Assembly: GCA_019637295.1 (NCBI GenBank) | Contig: JAHBVX010000011.1 | Coordinates: 143,735 to 207,734, forward strand | DNA: 64,000 bases | Direction: 5' to 3' | From: Polyangiaceae bacterium | GTDB taxonomy: Bacteria; Myxococcota_A; Polyangia; Polyangiales; Polyangiaceae | Shown: positions 47,001 through 55,771 of the stretch, piece by piece | Layout of the letters: every line of letters begins with the position of its first letter | How positions within the stretch are numbered: position 1 is the stretch's first letter | Program-made: the position numbers and the translations under genes | The notes under the pieces: generated by a model | Database searches by the model: none | What the model was told of the DNA's origin: nothing | Seen by the model: the letters and a program-made list of their open reading frames with translations, nothing else

Positions 47001-48089
47001 ATGAGTCACTCGAAGTCCGCTTCCCCGACCCTCTCCCGTCGCGCGCTGGTCCAAGGCGCGCTTGGTGCCGGCGCCGCGCTGACCCTGGCCGCACCCGAGG
47101 CGGCCGCGCAGCCGTCGGCGGACACGCTGCTCGCCAGGCCGCCCGACGGGTTCGTGCCCATGGCGGCGCCTGGGCGCGTCGTGAAGGTCAGCGCGAAGGG
47201 CTCGTTCAAGGACATCATGCAGCCCAACCTGCTGTGGCCCAAGCCCGAGGTCGCCAAGCAGTTGCTCGAGAAGGCGATGATGGAGCTCACGGGCGCATCG
47301 AACCTGGTCGAGTCGCTCAAGCGCTTCATTCATCCCAAGGACATCGTCGCGATCAAGCCGAACGGCATCGCTGGCCAGAAGGGTCACACCATGGCCACGA
47401 ACTTCGAGCTCGTGCTGCCCGTGGTGGAGGCCTTGCTCGCGCTCGGCGTGCCCGCGGAGAACCTGATGGTGTACGAGCAGTTCCCATCCTTCCTGATGGG
47501 GACGCGAGTGAACGTGCGAAACTGGAAGCTGCCCGAGGGTGTCAAGACGGGTACGCACAACAACAACAACCACCCGATGCAGGACATCCGCATCTACCAG
47601 GGTATCCCCACGCGCTACAGCAAGTTCTTGCTGGACGCGACGGCCGTCATCGACATGAGCCAAATCAAGGATCACTCGATCTGCGGCTACACGGGGTGCA
47701 TGAAGAACATCACTCACGGCAACGTGAACAACCCGCACGACCACCATGCCTTCCAGGCCAGTCCCGCGATCGCGATGCTGTACAATCACCCGATCGTGAC
47801 CAGTCGCGTGCGCCTGCACATCACGGATGCCTTCAAGATCACCTACGACAAGGGGCCGCTCGACAAGGACCCGAACACGCGAGTACCCCACGGTGCGGTG
47901 TACGTGGCCACCGATCCCGTCGCGCATGATGTCGTGGGGTGGAAGGTGATCGACGAAGAGCGCAAGAACCGTGGACTCAAGTCGCTGGCGGACTCCAAGC
48001 GCGAGCCGCGCTACATCCGCACCGCGGGTGAGCTCGGCCTCGGCATCGCCGACGACAACGAAATCCGCCTGCGCAGCTTCGAGGTCTGA
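47001..48089 (+). CDS. DUF362 protein with Tat signal
   Basis: A 362-residue protein. The N-terminus has a twin-arginine signal, Ser-Arg-Arg-Ala-Leu-Val, then a hydrophobic region ending Ala-Ala-Ala-Gln-Pro, so it is exported folded. The body matches DUF362 (PF04015): Ile-Val-Ala-Ile-Lys-Pro-Asn-Gly, Ser-Gln-Ile-Lys-Asp-His, Gly-Tyr-Thr-Gly-Cys-Met-Lys-Asn, His-Asp-His-His and Ala-Thr-Asp-Pro-Val-Ala-His-Asp. The family often binds a metal or iron-sulfur cluster, which would fit Tat export, but only two cysteines are close together here. A strong GAGGAGG (46989-46995) precedes the ATG. Confidence 0.85.
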   Translation: MSHSKSASPTLSRRALVQGALGAGAALTLAAPEAAAQPSADTLLARPPDGFVPMAAPGRVVKVSAKGSFKDIMQPNLLWPKPEVAKQLLEKAMMELTGASNLVESLKRFIHPKDIVAIKPNGIAGQKGHTMATNFELVLPVVEALLALGVPAENLMVYEQFPSFLMGTRVNVRNWKLPEGVKTGTHNNNNHPMQDIRIYQGIPTRYSKFLLDATAVIDMSQIKDHSICGYTGCMKNITHGNVNNPHDHHAFQASPAIAMLYNHPIVTSRVRLHITDAFKITYDKGPLDKDPNTRVPHGAVYVATDPVAHDVVGWKVIDEERKNRGLKSLADSKREPRYIRTAGELGLGIADDNEIRLRSFEV

Positions 48090-48108
48090 CGCGGACCTGG
48101 GTCTGCGA

Positions 48109-48771
48109 CTACTTGCTCGTTACCTTCAGCGGCGTGCGCCACAGGTACACGTCGTGGTCGCGAGAGTCTTTCACGGGCACGACCAGTTGGCGCTCGGGCT
48201 TGACGCCCGCCATGTCGAAGTCGTGACTGACGATGCGTGACCCGGGAGCGAGCTTCTGGAGCTGGGGGATGAGCTTCACGTTGAGCTCGGGCAGCAAGTA
48301 CAGCGTGATGACGTTGGCGGCCGAGAGGTCGAGCTCGAAGATGTCCTTCTCCTCGATCGTCACCAGGTGACCGACCTTGTTCTTCTCCACGTTCTCGCGA
48401 GCCTCGGCGACCCGGTTGGGATCGATGTCGTAGCCGATGGCGCGCACGCCGTACTTCTTGGCGGCGGTCACCACGATGCGTCCGTCGCCGCAGCCCAGAT
48501 CGTAGAGCAGCTCACCCTTCTTGGGCTTGACGAGCTCGAGCATCTTGTCGACCACGGGTTGGGGCGTGGGGACGTACACCACGTCCGGGGTGCGTCTGGA
48601 CTCGGGCTCGGGCTCGGGCTCGGGGGCGACTTCCGGCTCTGGCGCTGGCGGCTCGACCGCGGCGATGGGCGCCGGCTCGGGGTCGGGGGTCACCGGCTCG
48701 GTGACTCGGGGCTCCTGGGCGGCACACGCCACCGCGAGGGACACAACAAACCAGGGCAGGGCGCGACGCAT
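48109..48771 (-). CDS. Exported lipoprotein with class I methyltransferase fold
   Basis: A 220-residue protein. A signal peptide with a lipobox-like Leu-Ala-Val-Ala-Cys16 is followed by a Pro/Glu linker. After it comes a class I methyltransferase fold: Tyr-Asp-Leu-Gly-Cys-Gly-Asp-Gly-Arg-Ile-Val (motif I), Gly-Tyr-Asp-Ile-Asp-Pro (motif II) and a later Leu-Pro-Glu-Leu-Asn. S-adenosylmethionine is cytoplasmic, so an exported enzyme would have no cofactor; perhaps the signal is not used or the fold has another role. The gene starts with a good GAGGAGG. An in-frame open stretch extends upstream without similarity. Confidence 0.78.
   Translation of the reverse strand: MRRALPWFVVSLAVACAAQEPRVTEPVTPDPEPAPIAAVEPPAPEPEVAPEPEPEPESRRTPDVVYVPTPQPVVDKMLELVKPKKGELLYDLGCGDGRIVVTAAKKYGVRAIGYDIDPNRVAEARENVEKNKVGHLVTIEEKDIFELDLSAANVITLYLLPELNVKLIPQLQKLAPGSRIVSHDFDMAGVKPERQLVVPVKDSRDHDVYLWRTPLKVTSK
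48601..48624 (-). repeat. Hexanucleotide repeat in a lipoprotein linker
   Basis: Four perfect CTCGGG units on the plus strand encode Glu-Pro repeats in the linker of the methyltransferase-fold lipoprotein. The same kind of hexamer occurs in other linkers of this window. Confidence 0.85.
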
Positions 48772-48877
48772 GATGACCTCCTCTGAATTCCGGCCCCGGA
48801 GGTAGCAGAGGACGCGGCGGGCTCGCAACGATAAGTCAGCCCACCATGCCAAAGCCCCGGATCTACATGGGTTGCGG

Positions 48878-49432
48878 TCAGGTGCGCCAGACCACCACCG
48901 GCGGCGGCGGGCAGTCCGGCTCACACCAGAACGACAGCGAGCGGGGTCGGGCGTGCGCGATGAGCCCCACCGCCAGGAGGATGGCAACGACGAAGAAGGT
49001 GCCATGTCGCTCGGCGGGCCAGCCTCGCAGCGCGCTGTCGAACGCCCCGCAGGCGCGGCTCGGCCAGGGGTGGACGTGAGCGATCCACGACCGCAGCTCA
49101 CGGCTCAGCCGGCCAGTGGCGGGCCGCGGTGCGGGTTCCCACTCGAGCGGCTCCGAGCTGCTGGAGCGCGACCGCGGGGTCGTGGTCCGGCCGACGGTCC
49201 GAGCCCGCGCCTGGTCGTAGTGGGCGCGGCGGGCCGGGTCGAGCAGCACCCCTGCGGCTCGATTCAGCGTGGTCATGCGCTCGAGCGCGCGCCGGTCGTG
49301 GGGGTTGAGATCCGGGTGGCTCTGCCTGGCGAGGCGCCGATAGGCGCGCCGGATGTCCAGGGGGGTAGCGGCGGGGGTGAGTTCCAGCAGGGCGTACAAG
49401 TCGAGAGCGAGCAAGTCCTTACCGAGCCGCAT
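48878..49432 (-). CDS. J-domain protein with C-terminal membrane anchor
   Basis: A 184-residue protein. The N-terminal J domain has Leu-Asp-Leu-Tyr-Ala-Leu-Leu-Glu-Leu, Ala-Tyr-Arg-Arg-Leu-Ala-Arg-Gln-Ser-His-Pro-Asp with the essential His-Pro-Asp intact, and helix IV with Ala-His-Tyr-Asp. The middle is Arg/Ser/Pro-rich and the C-terminus has one hydrophobic helix (Thr-Phe-Phe-Val-Val-Ala-Ile-Leu-Leu). It should stimulate an Hsp70 such as the DnaK encoded at 13.4 kb, held at the inner membrane. No zinc-finger or substrate domain is present. The ATG at 49432 matches the domain start. Confidence 0.85.
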   Translation of the reverse strand: MRLGKDLLALDLYALLELTPAATPLDIRRAYRRLARQSHPDLNPHDRRALERMTTLNRAAGVLLDPARRAHYDQARARTVGRTTTPRSRSSSSEPLEWEPAPRPATGRLSRELRSWIAHVHPWPSRACGAFDSALRGWPAERHGTFFVVAILLAVGLIAHARPRSLSFWCEPDCPPPPVVVWRT

Positions 49433-49596
49433 GCGCCACGTCCTTCTGGCCCCGCGGGCCCAACAGGAGGCGATGACAGCCTGCCGCGGCCGGAGTTCCC
49501 GGAAATCTTCTCGGACCCGGGACAAAGGCGGATGACGCGGGTGGTGCGTTCGCTCGAGAGGGCGCATCATTTGGCCTGACCCTCCGTCTGACCACC

Positions 49597-50286
49597 ATGC
49601 GTCCGCTCTGGATCCTGACCCTCTCGTGCGCGGCCTGCGGCTCGTCGCCACAGACCCAGCCGCCGGGCGCGCCGCCGTCCCCCGCTTCGGTGTCGGTGGC
49701 GGAACCGGGTGGGGACGCGCACGATGGGCACTGGGCCGCGCTGACCCGTCAGCTCGCGGAGCCCTGGGGACGGCGCAACGACAAGGACGACCAGCTCCAC
49801 GCGCCCATGCCCGACTGGGAGCGCTGGAAGCGCGTACGCTTCTGGGGCGTGAAGCACTTCACGGGCTTCCGCTATGGTGACGATCACCACGTCGTCTCGG
49901 TCGCGTTCGTGCTCGAGGTGCCCGAAGGCTCCAAGCAGTCCTCGGCGACCTGTATGCGTCGCTTCGAGGCTTGGGTCCGACCTCAGATCCGCGGGCACGA
50001 GATCCAGCTCACTCCCCAGGGCGAGCACACCGTGACCTGGAAAGAGCAATCCATCGCCATCAAGTCGGTGGACGGCTACGTGGACACCGCGTTCTCGCGC
50101 CGGGAGTTCTCCGCGGCTTGGGCCGCCTACCCCGCGTATCCGGACGCTTGTCTGGTCTACGGCGTCGCGGTGCCGTGGCGCAAGCAGCGGGAGCTCGCCC
50201 GCCAGGTCCGGGACCGCTGGGTCCAGGAGGGCTTCGAAAAGATCGTCACGCTCACCGAGACCCGACCCGTTCGCAAGGAGGAGTGA
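49597..50286 (+). CDS. Lipoprotein of unknown function
   Basis: A 229-residue protein with a short export signal and cysteines at 11 and 14 (Leu-Ser-Cys-Ala-Ala-Cys-Gly), either of which could be lipidated. A Pro/Ala/Ser linker leads to a beta/alpha body with Trp-Glu-Arg-Trp-Lys-Arg-Val-Arg-Phe-Trp-Gly-Val-Lys-His and Asp-Asp-His-His-Val-Val-Ser-Val-Ala-Phe. No family is recognised. It abuts the small convergent membrane gene with no gap and is divergent from the J-domain gene. Confidence 0.68.
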   Translation: MRPLWILTLSCAACGSSPQTQPPGAPPSPASVSVAEPGGDAHDGHWAALTRQLAEPWGRRNDKDDQLHAPMPDWERWKRVRFWGVKHFTGFRYGDDHHVVSVAFVLEVPEGSKQSSATCMRRFEAWVRPQIRGHEIQLTPQGEHTVTWKEQSIAIKSVDGYVDTAFSRREFSAAWAAYPAYPDACLVYGVAVPWRKQRELARQVRDRWVQEGFEKIVTLTETRPVRKEE

Positions 50287-50523
50287 TCACAGCTCCGCGA
50301 GGATGCGGGTCGTCAGGTAGGTGAACAGCGCGATGATCCACAGCGCGGCGCGTCCCTTCATCCCCGCTTCCATGCCCCAGTACGGCGCCAGCGGCGGAAC
50401 GACCAGCGCGACGCCGCCGCGCCAACGCGGCGTCCTGCCGAACAGTCCCAGCGCCAGCGCGACGTGGGTCGTCACGAGCACGGCGAACGAGCCGATGAGC
50501 AGGCCCAGCAGGGCGGAGTCCAC
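50287..50523 (-). CDS. Small membrane protein
   Basis: A 78-residue protein with two likely transmembrane helices, one near the N-terminus (Leu-Leu-Gly-Leu-Leu-Ile-Gly) and one near the C-terminus (Ile-Ile-Ala-Leu-Phe-Thr-Tyr-Leu), linked by a Pro-rich loop with Trp. The predicted stop directly abuts the convergent lipoprotein stop. I recognise no family; it could be a real small protein or an accidental frame in GC-rich DNA. Confidence 0.5.
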   Translation of the reverse strand: MDSALLGLLIGSFAVLVTTHVALALGLFGRTPRWRGGVALVVPPLAPYWGMEAGMKGRAALWIIALFTYLTTRILAEL

Positions 50524-50672
50524 GGCCGCAAGCTAACCCGGCGGAGCCAGGCTCGAACAGGGCTCGCGCCAGCGTGACCGCCCATGGGCGCTTCCCCGGG
50601 GGCCGGCCAGCCATTCTCGGGGGGCGTGAGGTTCTCCGATGACGGCGGCCTCAGGCGGGCTACACTGCGGCG

Positions 50673-52544
50673 GTGCGTTTCTCCCATTGGTTGATTGCTG
50701 CCGCTCTCCTCGGTGCTCTGGCGCCCCTCCCTCTCTCCGGGCTCGCTCACGCCGATGGCGTAGCCAACCGGCCGGACATCTTGCCCGTTTCCGCCCTCAA
50801 GCCCGGGATGAAGGGGCACGGGCTGACGGTGTTCGAGGGCACCAAGCCCGAGCGCTTCGAGGTCGAGATCATCGACGTCCTCAAGAACTTTCAGCCTCGC
50901 CAGGAGCTCATCCTGGTCAAGACCAAGCACCCGCGGCTCGAGGTGGTCAAGGTCGTAGCGGGGATGAGTGGCAGCCCCATCTACATCAACAACAAGATGA
51001 TCGGCGCCTACGCCTACGGCTGGACATTCGGTAAGGAGCCCGTGGCCGGCGTGACGCCGATCCGTAGCATGCTCGACGACCTGTCGCGCCCGCTGCCGAA
51101 AGAAATCTTTGGGTGGCCGCTGTCCGCGCTGCCCAAACAGAAGAAGGTCGCTGCGCGGCCGCCCTCCGGCGCCAATCGCTACGCGGGCGCTACCGACTCC
51201 TATGACGTTCGCGCGCACGGCAAGCAGGTAGCGGCGGCGCGCGGTCGGCTGCTGCCTGGGGCGGACAGCCCCGTGGCGCCGGTGGCGACGCCGCTCCTGA
51301 TCGGCGGCATGAGCGGCGCGAGCGTGGCGCTCGCCCGAGACCTGCTCGCCCCGCTGGGACTCGAGCCCATGCAGGCCGGCGGAGGCGACAGCGAGATCGA
51401 GAAAGATGCGCCGACGCGCTATGTGGATGGCGGCGCCGTGGGCGTCCAGCTGATTCGCGGCGACATGAGCGCCATGGGTCTGGGCACGGTCACGCGCGTG
51501 GAGGGGGACAAGCTCGTCGCCTTCGGTCACCCCATGATGCAGGGTGGTGTCACCTCGCTACCGACCGCCATCGGTCGCGTGCTCTGGTTTCTGGCCAGTG
51601 ACATGCGCTCGTTCAAGATCGGCGTCCCGGCTCGACCGGTGGGCGCGCTGGTCAACGATCGGCTCGCGTCGATCGTGGTGTCGCACTCGGCGAAGGCCCC
51701 GGTCATCCCCGTGACCCTGAAGATCAAGGGAGTGGATGGCGCTCCCTACACGAGCTGGAGCTTCGAGGTCGCCCACGAGAAGTTCATGACACCGGCGTTC
51801 ATGGCCATCGCCCTCGGTAACGCGCTGCAGGCGACCGCGTCGGAGCGTCAAGACGTGAGCTGGAACGCGACCAGCCGGCTCACCATTCGCGGGCACGGCA
51901 CCATCACCCTCGAGGATTACGGTGTCGCCATCGGCGGCACGCCGGACCCCAACGACTTCATCCGCAGCAACCTGGTGCGTTCCGTGGGCGGTGTCCTCAA
52001 CAATCCATGGCAGGAGGCGTTGGTCGAGCGGGCCGAGATGGAGATCGATCTGCGCTACTCGCGCGAGATCATGCGCTTGCGAGGCGCCGAGGTGCTCGAG
52101 AGCGAGATCGAAGCCGGACGCCCCGCCCGTATCCGTCTCACTCTCGTGCCGTTCGCTGGCAAAGAGGTCACGCGCGTGATCAGCGTGCCCATCCCGGCGC
52201 ACCTGGCAGGGCAGCGGGTCCAGCTCGAGATCGCGCCGGGCTATCAGGTGCGCAAGGAGCGCGCGGACGCGGAGAACCTGTCCGCGATGATCCGCAACTT
52301 CGAGGACCCGACGCATCCGGTCAAGTCCGTCGTCGTGTCGTTCAACACGAACTCGGGCGCTGTGGCGTTCCGCGGGCACGTGGCCAAGAACCTGCCGCCC
52401 GGCGCGCTCGATACCATCCGCCCGACCACTGCATCCGTGGCGCCCGAAGCGTTCCGGACGGAGGCTCGACACGTGGTCCCGCTCGGCGAGTTCATGGTCG
52501 GCTCCGACCGCGTCGAGGTCAACGTCAAGCCCATCCTTCGTTGA
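50673..52544 (+). CDS. S55 (SpoIVB-like) peptidase domain protein
   Basis: A 623-residue exported protein from a GTG start: signal peptide ending Ala-His-Ala-Asp, then Gly-Met-Lys-Gly-His-Gly-Leu-Thr-Val-Phe. Its N-terminal part has the S55 fold features with a Gly-Met-Ser-Gly-Ser-Pro-Ile-Tyr motif, whose Ser is the likely nucleophile, and a Gly-His just before as candidate His. A second Gly-Gly-Met-Ser-Gly-Ala and Ala-Phe-Gly-His-Pro-Met further on suggest a repeated or extended fold. SpoIVB cleaves a sporulation partner in Bacillus, but related proteins in Gram-negative myxobacteria have no known substrate. The rest is beta-rich. The propeller gene follows 77 nt downstream. Confidence 0.8.
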   Translation: MRFSHWLIAAALLGALAPLPLSGLAHADGVANRPDILPVSALKPGMKGHGLTVFEGTKPERFEVEIIDVLKNFQPRQELILVKTKHPRLEVVKVVAGMSGSPIYINNKMIGAYAYGWTFGKEPVAGVTPIRSMLDDLSRPLPKEIFGWPLSALPKQKKVAARPPSGANRYAGATDSYDVRAHGKQVAAARGRLLPGADSPVAPVATPLLIGGMSGASVALARDLLAPLGLEPMQAGGGDSEIEKDAPTRYVDGGAVGVQLIRGDMSAMGLGTVTRVEGDKLVAFGHPMMQGGVTSLPTAIGRVLWFLASDMRSFKIGVPARPVGALVNDRLASIVVSHSAKAPVIPVTLKIKGVDGAPYTSWSFEVAHEKFMTPAFMAIALGNALQATASERQDVSWNATSRLTIRGHGTITLEDYGVAIGGTPDPNDFIRSNLVRSVGGVLNNPWQEALVERAEMEIDLRYSREIMRLRGAEVLESEIEAGRPARIRLTLVPFAGKEVTRVISVPIPAHLAGQRVQLEIAPGYQVRKERADAENLSAMIRNFEDPTHPVKSVVVSFNTNSGAVAFRGHVAKNLPPGALDTIRPTTASVAPEAFRTEARHVVPLGEFMVGSDRVEVNVKPILR

Positions 52545-52621
52545 GAATTTGCCCCGTTTCGCCGCTCCGCTTGCGGGAGGGGACGACGCGGGGGCTTTCG
52601 AGCTATGGTCCGGTGGCACTC

Positions 52622-54661
52622 ATGAGCGAACGTCGCTTGAACAAGGGTTTTCTGGGATACGGCCTGCTCGCAGCAGGACTGCTGATGGCACTACCAGCGC
52701 TCGCGGTCGGGACGCGTCGCTTCAGCCTGGAGGGTGGTGACGACTTCAAAGGTGGCGATCTCAAGGGCGTCGCCGTCGACTCTTCCGGTCGAGTGCGAGC
52801 TGGACTCAACCTGGGTTCGACGCCCGTGTCCGAGGGCAGCGCCATCTGGAGTGTGTTGCCGCAGGCGGACGGCTCCTGGCTGCTCGGGACGGGTAACGAC
52901 GGCAAGCTGCTGCGAGTCGAGGGGGCCAAGGTCAGCGTCGCCGCGGAGACCAAGCAGCTCGTGGTGACTTCGCTCGTCGAAGCCTGGGGCGGCGCAGTGG
53001 TCCTTGGCACGTTGCCCGAGGGCAAGGTCATGAAGTACGAGCGCGGCAAGCTCTCGGACCTGGCCACTCTACCGAGCACGGAGCACGTGTGGCAGGTCGC
53101 GTTCGACCGAAAGAACAACAGCGTGCTCGCCGCCACAGGACCAGAAGGCCGGCTGTACCGCATCTCCGCTACGGGTCAGAGCCAGGTCGTCTTCGACGCG
53201 CCGGAGCAGCACCTGATGAGCGTGGCGGTCGCCGCGGACGGCACCGTCTACGCAGGCGCGAGCGACAAGGCGAAGTTATACAAGATCACCGGACCCAATC
53301 GCGCGACGGTGCTCCACGATTTCGGTCGCACCGAGGTGCGGTCCATCGCCATTGGGCCCAAGGGCGAGGTCTACGCGGTGGCCAACGAGATCCAGTCGGG
53401 CGGGCAGGCACCGAGCAAAGCTACTCGCGACGCGGCGACGCCCACCTCGAAGCCTCCCCCCACCCGGGGTAAGGGCACCCTGTTTCGCTTCTCCGTGGAT
53501 GGCGCGCCGGAGCAGTTGATCGACGACAAGGACGAGCTCTTCGTGACCGTCGTCGTTGGGGACGACGGCCGACCCTACGTGGGCACAGGCAACGAGGGCC
53601 GCGTCTACACCGTCGATGACTCGCTGACCGTCACGCTCGTCGCGGATACGGAGGAGCGGCAGGTCACCGCGCTCGGCTTCAGCGGCAAGTCCCGCTTCGT
53701 CGCCGGCAGCGATCCGGCTGTCTTCCACCCGGTGCGCGGCGTGGGCGGCGCGGACGCGGTGTGGACCAGCAAGGTCCTCGATGCCGGGCTGCGCGCGCAG
53801 TTCGGCCGCATGACCTGGCGCTCGACGGGCACCCTCGAGCTGTCCACCCGCAGCGGCAACACCAAAGAGCCGGACGACACCTGGAGCGCGTGGAGCAATC
53901 CGCTGGCTGCGCCGGGCAAGGTGTCGAGCCCTGCCGCGCGCTTCCTGCAGGTCCGGGCCCGCTTCAATCGGGACGCGGCAGCAGTGCTCACTGAGCTGTC
54001 CGTACCGTTCGTCACGGACAACCTGCGCGCCACGGTCACGGAGGTGTCCTCCGGCACGTCGTCGTCGTTCACGGGTGGGGACGTGGCCAAGAGCGGAGCA
54101 CCCGTGACCGCCAAGGCAGAGACCAAGGTCGAGCTGAAGTGGAAGGTGGACAACCCGGACAAGGACGAGCTGCGCTACCGGCTGCACTATCGTCTGGTCG
54201 GTACCACCACGTGGTTCGAGCTCACCAAGCCGACCGAGAAGCTGACCCGCGAGAACTTCTCGTGGGATACTGCGGACCTGCCCGAGGGCGAGTATCGGGT
54301 GCGGGTGACCGCGAGCGACGAGCTCGCCAATCCTCCCGATCGTGTCATGCGGCATCAACTCGAGAGCAGCGTGATCCTGGTGGACAACACGCCGCCGCGC
54401 ATCGTCGGCCTCAGGGCGCAAGGGCGCCGGGTGCTCGGGCGCGCCATCGACGGCGTCGGGCCCATCGAGCGCATCGAGATTTCGGTGGCGGGCTCGGACG
54501 AGTGGTTCCCGTTCTTCCCGAAAGACGGCATCTTCGACGAACAGGCGGAGGACTTCGACGCGGACGTGTCGTCCATCACCGCGTCAGGGCCGGTGTTGCT
54601 CTCGGTTCGGGTCTACGACCGCGCCAACAATTTCGTGGTCCAGAGCGTCTCGCTGAAGTGA
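52622..54661 (+). CDS. Exported beta-propeller protein with C-terminal beta domains
   Basis: A 679-residue protein starting at the ATG at 52622, with a signal peptide ending Ala-Leu-Ala-Val-Gly. The next ~350 residues are blade repeats of the NHL/WD-like kind, with Gly-Asn-Asp-Gly-Lys-Leu-Leu-Arg, Gly-Pro-Glu-Gly-Arg-Leu-Tyr-Arg, Gly-Ala-Ser-Asp-Lys-Ala-Lys-Leu-Tyr-Lys-Ile and Gly-Asn-Glu-Gly-Arg-Val-Tyr. The C-terminal third resembles fibronectin-like modules with Glu-Tyr-Arg-Val-Arg-Val-Thr-Ala-Ser-Asp. I infer a surface or periplasmic protein that binds partners; enzyme residues are not evident. It follows the S55 protease gene on the same strand and may be its partner. Confidence 0.78.
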   Translation: MSERRLNKGFLGYGLLAAGLLMALPALAVGTRRFSLEGGDDFKGGDLKGVAVDSSGRVRAGLNLGSTPVSEGSAIWSVLPQADGSWLLGTGNDGKLLRVEGAKVSVAAETKQLVVTSLVEAWGGAVVLGTLPEGKVMKYERGKLSDLATLPSTEHVWQVAFDRKNNSVLAATGPEGRLYRISATGQSQVVFDAPEQHLMSVAVAADGTVYAGASDKAKLYKITGPNRATVLHDFGRTEVRSIAIGPKGEVYAVANEIQSGGQAPSKATRDAATPTSKPPPTRGKGTLFRFSVDGAPEQLIDDKDELFVTVVVGDDGRPYVGTGNEGRVYTVDDSLTVTLVADTEERQVTALGFSGKSRFVAGSDPAVFHPVRGVGGADAVWTSKVLDAGLRAQFGRMTWRSTGTLELSTRSGNTKEPDDTWSAWSNPLAAPGKVSSPAARFLQVRARFNRDAAAVLTELSVPFVTDNLRATVTEVSSGTSSSFTGGDVAKSGAPVTAKAETKVELKWKVDNPDKDELRYRLHYRLVGTTTWFELTKPTEKLTRENFSWDTADLPEGEYRVRVTASDELANPPDRVMRHQLESSVILVDNTPPRIVGLRAQGRRVLGRAIDGVGPIERIEISVAGSDEWFPFFPKDGIFDEQAEDFDADVSSITASGPVLLSVRVYDRANNFVVQSVSLK

Positions 54662-54795
54662 GACGCCGCGTGCGCGACACGGCTGCCAGGGGGCAGCCGC
54701 GCTCCCGCGCGCTCAGCGCTCGATATTGCGGAAGTTTCGCTTCGGCACGCCCTGTGCTGAGGTTGGACTCGGTGCTAGATTCCACCAATTCCTCG

Positions 54796-55755
54796 ATGGG
54801 AAAGACGTTGGCCTCCCTGCTCGCGCTCGCCCTGCTGGCGGGCTGCGCCTCCGTCGACGACAGCACCGCCGCGGGCAAGCCTTGCGTGGGCGTGGCCTGT
54901 CAGTCCACCGACGCGGGCGTCGACCAGTACACCGCGGACATCGGCGTCCCGGACGTGACCTCGGACTCTGCCCCGCCGCTGCTGGACCCCCTGTGCGGTG
55001 CCGGGTGCTTGCCCGACGATCCGCAGTCCTGCGCCAGCCAGCCCATCCCCGCCCCCGAAGGGGGTGCTCCTGACGCGGCATCGGACTCGGACTCGGACTC
55101 GGATGCGGGCGGCGACGCGGGCGACGCCTCGACGCCCGAGAGCGGGCCCGGGGAGGAGGGGGGCGTGAGCGAAGCGGGGCCGGCGACCGCCTTCGGTTGC
55201 TTCGTGGCCGCTTCGACCGGCGAACCCGAGAGCGCGTGCTCGCCTGCGGGCACCGGCTCGTCGGGCTCGCCTTGCGTCGGCTCCGCGGACTGCGCCGCGG
55301 GGTTTGCTTGCGTGGGCCAGGGCGCGGCCGCGCAGTGCCGGCCCTACTGTTGCGCGGGCAATTCGGTGTGCGAGAAGGGGACCTACTGCGCGCCGCGGCG
55401 CCTCGCGGACGCGCCCGGCGGCGGCGACCAGAAGGTTCCCGTTTGCGTGCAGGCGGACAACTGCGACCTGTCCGAGCCTTCCCCGTGCCCGCCGACCAAG
55501 GAGTGCCAGTGCGCGGACGGAACGGCCTGCGCCGTGGTGCGGCAGGACGGCACGACGAGCTGCATCGTTCCCGGCGCGGGTCGCGCCGGTGAGTCCTGCC
55601 CCTGCGCTGCGGGTCACGTCTGCTCACAAGCGACCAAGTCGTGCCTGAAGATTTGCTCGACCGACGCGATGGCGTCCGAGTGCGGCTCGGGCAAGTGTCA
55701 GTCAGTCCCGTACCTGCCGAGCGGCTTCGGCGTGTGCGTGCTCACGTCTCCGTGA
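54796..55755 (+). CDS. Cys-rich lipoprotein of unknown function
   Basis: A 319-residue lipoprotein (Leu-Leu-Ala-Gly-Cys17). Residues ~30-130 are an acidic, Asp/Ser/Gly-rich linker containing Ser-Asp repeats. The following ~190 residues contain about 28 cysteines in small motifs such as Cys-Val-Gly-Ser-Ala-Asp-Cys, Cys-Arg-Pro-Tyr-Cys-Cys and Cys-Pro-Pro-Thr-Lys-Glu-Cys-Gln-Cys, which must form disulfides. Such domains are frequent in exported myxobacterial proteins. An upstream in-frame stretch is open but has no signal. No catalytic residues can be assigned. It converges on the YihY gene with 16 nt between the stops. Confidence 0.75.
   Translation: MGKTLASLLALALLAGCASVDDSTAAGKPCVGVACQSTDAGVDQYTADIGVPDVTSDSAPPLLDPLCGAGCLPDDPQSCASQPIPAPEGGAPDAASDSDSDSDAGGDAGDASTPESGPGEEGGVSEAGPATAFGCFVAASTGEPESACSPAGTGSSGSPCVGSADCAAGFACVGQGAAAQCRPYCCAGNSVCEKGTYCAPRRLADAPGGGDQKVPVCVQADNCDLSEPSPCPPTKECQCADGTACAVVRQDGTTSCIVPGAGRAGESCPCAAGHVCSQATKSCLKICSTDAMASECGSGKCQSVPYLPSGFGVCVLTSP
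55081..55104 (+). repeat. TCGGAC hexanucleotide repeat
   Basis: Three TCGGAC units followed by TCGGAT encode Ser-Asp repeats in the linker of the Cys-rich lipoprotein. Unit length is six, so slippage keeps the frame. Confidence 0.85.
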
Positions 55756-55771
55756 GCCGGGGCTGGGGCCG

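Noticed and set aside
50673-52544. Evidence for endospore formation from the SpoIVB-like protease
   Set aside because: The S55 fold occurs outside Firmicutes and no other sporulation gene is present.
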